Below, piece by piece: positions 62,935-64,000 of a DNA stretch of 64,000 bases. Below the pieces are notes generated by a model, which worked only from the letters and a program-made list of their open reading frames with translations, was not told the DNA's origin and ran no database searches. Source of the DNA: Planctomycetota bacterium (GTDB taxonomy: Bacteria > Planctomycetota > J058); the NCBI GenBank assembly GCA_023954375.1, contig JAMLIC010000052.1:1-64000 (forward strand). The letters run 5' to 3'. The number at the start of each line of letters is the position of its first letter. Position 1 is the stretch's first letter. The position numbers were made by a program, and so were the translations under genes.

Positions 62935-63165
62935 GTGGCCAACAACCTCCCTCCCTGGGCTCAGGACGTGGTCGCGTCCCTGAAGCCCTTCACGACCGAG
63001 CAGGAGCTCGCCGCCCTCGTCGGCGTCACGCCCCGCACCCTGCGCGCCTGGCGCTCCTGCGGCCGGCTCAAGGGGGTGCAGACCTGCCCCGGCGGGCGCG
63101 TCCGCTACGGCAGGGAACACGTCGCGGCTCTGCTCGCAACCATGCCGAGCGCGCGCGGGGCGTAG
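62935..63165 (+). CDS. Excisionase-like / MerR-type HTH protein
   Basis: GTG start; 76 residues. A single winged-helix: TTEQELAALVGVTPRTLRAWRSCGRLKGVQTCPGGRVRYGREHVAALL, where the layout is that of helix_turn_helix_17/MerR-like excisionases. Such proteins bend DNA at att sites and set the direction of integrase, or control early genes. Its place behind the integrase supports the excisionase role, unproven. Confidence 0.75.
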   Translation: MANNLPPWAQDVVASLKPFTTEQELAALVGVTPRTLRAWRSCGRLKGVQTCPGGRVRYGREHVAALLATMPSARGA

Positions 63166-63169
63166 CGCC

Positions 63170-63631
63170 GTGGCGACCCCGACGAACGAGAAGGGGGCCG
63201 CGCCCGGCAGCGCGACCCCCACGGCGGCGACCCCGCACGCCAAGAGGCAGCGTAGCACGGCGGCCCGACCGGCCTGTCGGAGCGACCACGTCGACGAGCA
63301 GGCCGGCGCCGTGCCGCCCGAGGACGGCCCCGGCCCCTTGTTCGCCCGCCCGGCCTCGCCCGCGCCCGCGGCCAAGAAGGCGTCCCGGCGGACCCGCGCG
63401 ACCCAGGCGGACCGGACCTGGCTGCTCCTGGTCTCGGGCTGCGAACTGACCGGCCTCTCCGCGGCGCGAGACCACGGGATCTTGAACCTCGCTTCGAGGA
63501 TCGCCGACCTACTGAAGCAGGGCCGGCCGATCAAGAAACGCTCTGTGATCGAGGACAGGCCCGGCGGCGGCACGGCAAAGACGACGCTGTACTACCTCGC
63601 TCCCGAGGACCGAGCGCCCGAGGCCCCATGA
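63170..63631 (+). CDS. Small HTH-domain island protein
   Basis: GTG start, four bases after the excisionase-like gene; 153 residues. The first 75 residues are low-complexity (Ala/Pro/Thr). The C-terminal part (WLLLVSGCELTGLSAARDHGI, NLASRIADLLKQGRPIKKRSV) fits a phage-type HTH of the HTH_39-like kind that recognises DNA with a short loop. The stop overlaps the next ATG. Likely a regulator or replication accessory. Confidence 0.6.
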   Translation: MATPTNEKGAAPGSATPTAATPHAKRQRSTAARPACRSDHVDEQAGAVPPEDGPGPLFARPASPAPAAKKASRRTRATQADRTWLLLVSGCELTGLSAARDHGILNLASRIADLLKQGRPIKKRSVIEDRPGGGTAKTTLYYLAPEDRAPEAP

Positions 63632-63978
63632 GCCAGGCGCAGATGTTCCTCGACCCGCCGGCCGGCCTGGTGCCCCCGGCGGGGAGCGTTCTCGTCCTCA
63701 CGCGCGGCCACGACCGGCTGTTCGTCCACGAGTCGGCCCGGCACCCGGGCCACTACTTCGTAGCCGCCTGGTTCGACGCCGGCCCGTCTCGCGAGCGCGG
63801 CGCGCGGCGCGCCGACCGCGACGCCACGGCCGAGGGGTTCGGGCGCCCGGTCCGCGGCGACGCCGTCCTCGAGGCCGTCGCCTGGCTCCGCTGGCCGTCG
63901 AGATCAAGCGGCTGGGACCTCCTGCCCGCCGCGCCGGCGACGACCAACCCCTACCTGCCGCCCGAGCGGGAGGCGTAG
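63628..63978 (+). CDS. Hypothetical island protein, 116 residues
   Basis: ATG overlaps the preceding stop (ATGA). The sequence is soluble with strand-like stretches (GSVLVLTRGHDRLFVHESARH, HYFVAAWFDAG) and an Arg-rich middle. No known family. Its coupling to the HTH gene suggests one transcript for the whole set. Confidence 0.55.
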   Translation: MSQAQMFLDPPAGLVPPAGSVLVLTRGHDRLFVHESARHPGHYFVAAWFDAGPSRERGARRADRDATAEGFGRPVRGDAVLEAVAWLRWPSRSSGWDLLPAAPATTNPYLPPEREA

Positions 63979-63981
63979 GCC

Positions 63982-64000
63982 ATGGCCGACGAGGACGACC
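63982..64000 (+). CDS. Start of a further island gene (partial)
   Basis: ATG at 63982 (MADEDD) with GGAGG nine bases upstream, running off the window edge. Too short to assign. Confidence 0.45.

Larger units (their letters stand above)
59844..64000. mobile_element. Left end of a tRNA-Met-integrated genetic island (continues past window)
   Basis: The boundary is set by the tRNA 3' fragment. The contents in order are a tyrosine recombinase, an overlapping unknown gene, an excisionase-like HTH protein, an HTH-bearing small protein, an unknown small protein, and the start of another gene, all on the plus strand and tightly packed. Base composition of 61490-62800 is plainly less GC-rich than the flanks. 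No replication or transfer gene is visible yet. Confidence 0.72.

Overview
The window is a very GC-rich bacterial chromosome segment (by eye well above 70% G+C), densely coded on both strands. It has Ser/Thr kinases carrying TPR arrays, a pseudokinase fused to a polytopic membrane domain, an FHA-GAF-SpoIIE phosphatase, a RING-like zinc-finger membrane protein and many Pro/Ala-rich single-pass membrane proteins. This mix suggests Planctomycetota; Myxococcota is the main alternative. No rRNA operon or ribosomal-protein cluster is present to settle it.

Layout. 3-8260: minus-strand group of a kinase-TPR protein, a TerB/pseudokinase/multi-TM protein and a FnIII-like membrane protein. 8358-16521: alginate-export-like porin, zinc alcohol dehydrogenase, DUF6445 protein, small membrane protein, a large secreted protein of unknown function and an aldo/keto reductase. 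16550-21568: hybrid histidine kinase downstream of CheR, divergent from a DUF2382 stress protein. 22223-25084: operon of a transglutaminase-like protein, an unknown protein and a TesB-like thioesterase. 25087-26466: about 13.5 copies of a 102-bp tandem repeat, filling the gap to a convergent, heavily frameshifted kinase-TPR gene (26471-29143). 29271-33715: HEAT protein, nitronate monooxygenase-like enzyme, tail-anchored protein and class I fructose-bisphosphate aldolase. 33937-38964: RHS protein with a toxin-like C terminus, then the RING-like protein. 38967-41515: RidA and the FHA-GAF-SpoIIE phosphatase. 41522-44952: four-gene minus-strand operon around an HExxH metalloprotease-like protein. 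44999-51782: RsmH, a large secreted protein, a GyrB-ATPase-like remnant, a SprT/DUF2786 protein and two further proteins. 51813-51883: tRNA-Gln(TTG). 51930-53976: GT4 glycosyltransferase and a double-receiver protein. 54111-59244: TetR regulator, biotin-dependent acyl-CoA carboxylase (both subunits) and a BKACE enzyme in one overlapping operon, with a perfect 17-bp palindrome across the regulator's start codon. 59362-59790: stand-alone receiver.

At 59844-59885 lies the 3' part of a tRNA-Met with no 5' half, followed by a tyrosine recombinase and small DNA-binding or unknown genes running off the right edge. I read this as the left end of an integrated genetic island whose body has visibly lower GC.

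Five genes are broken by frameshifts, all in Pro/Ala-rich G- or C-run sequence or beside the tandem array. Most shifts compensate each other. This looks more like indel error at homopolymers, or local hypermutability, than ordinary pseudogene decay, and reads would decide.
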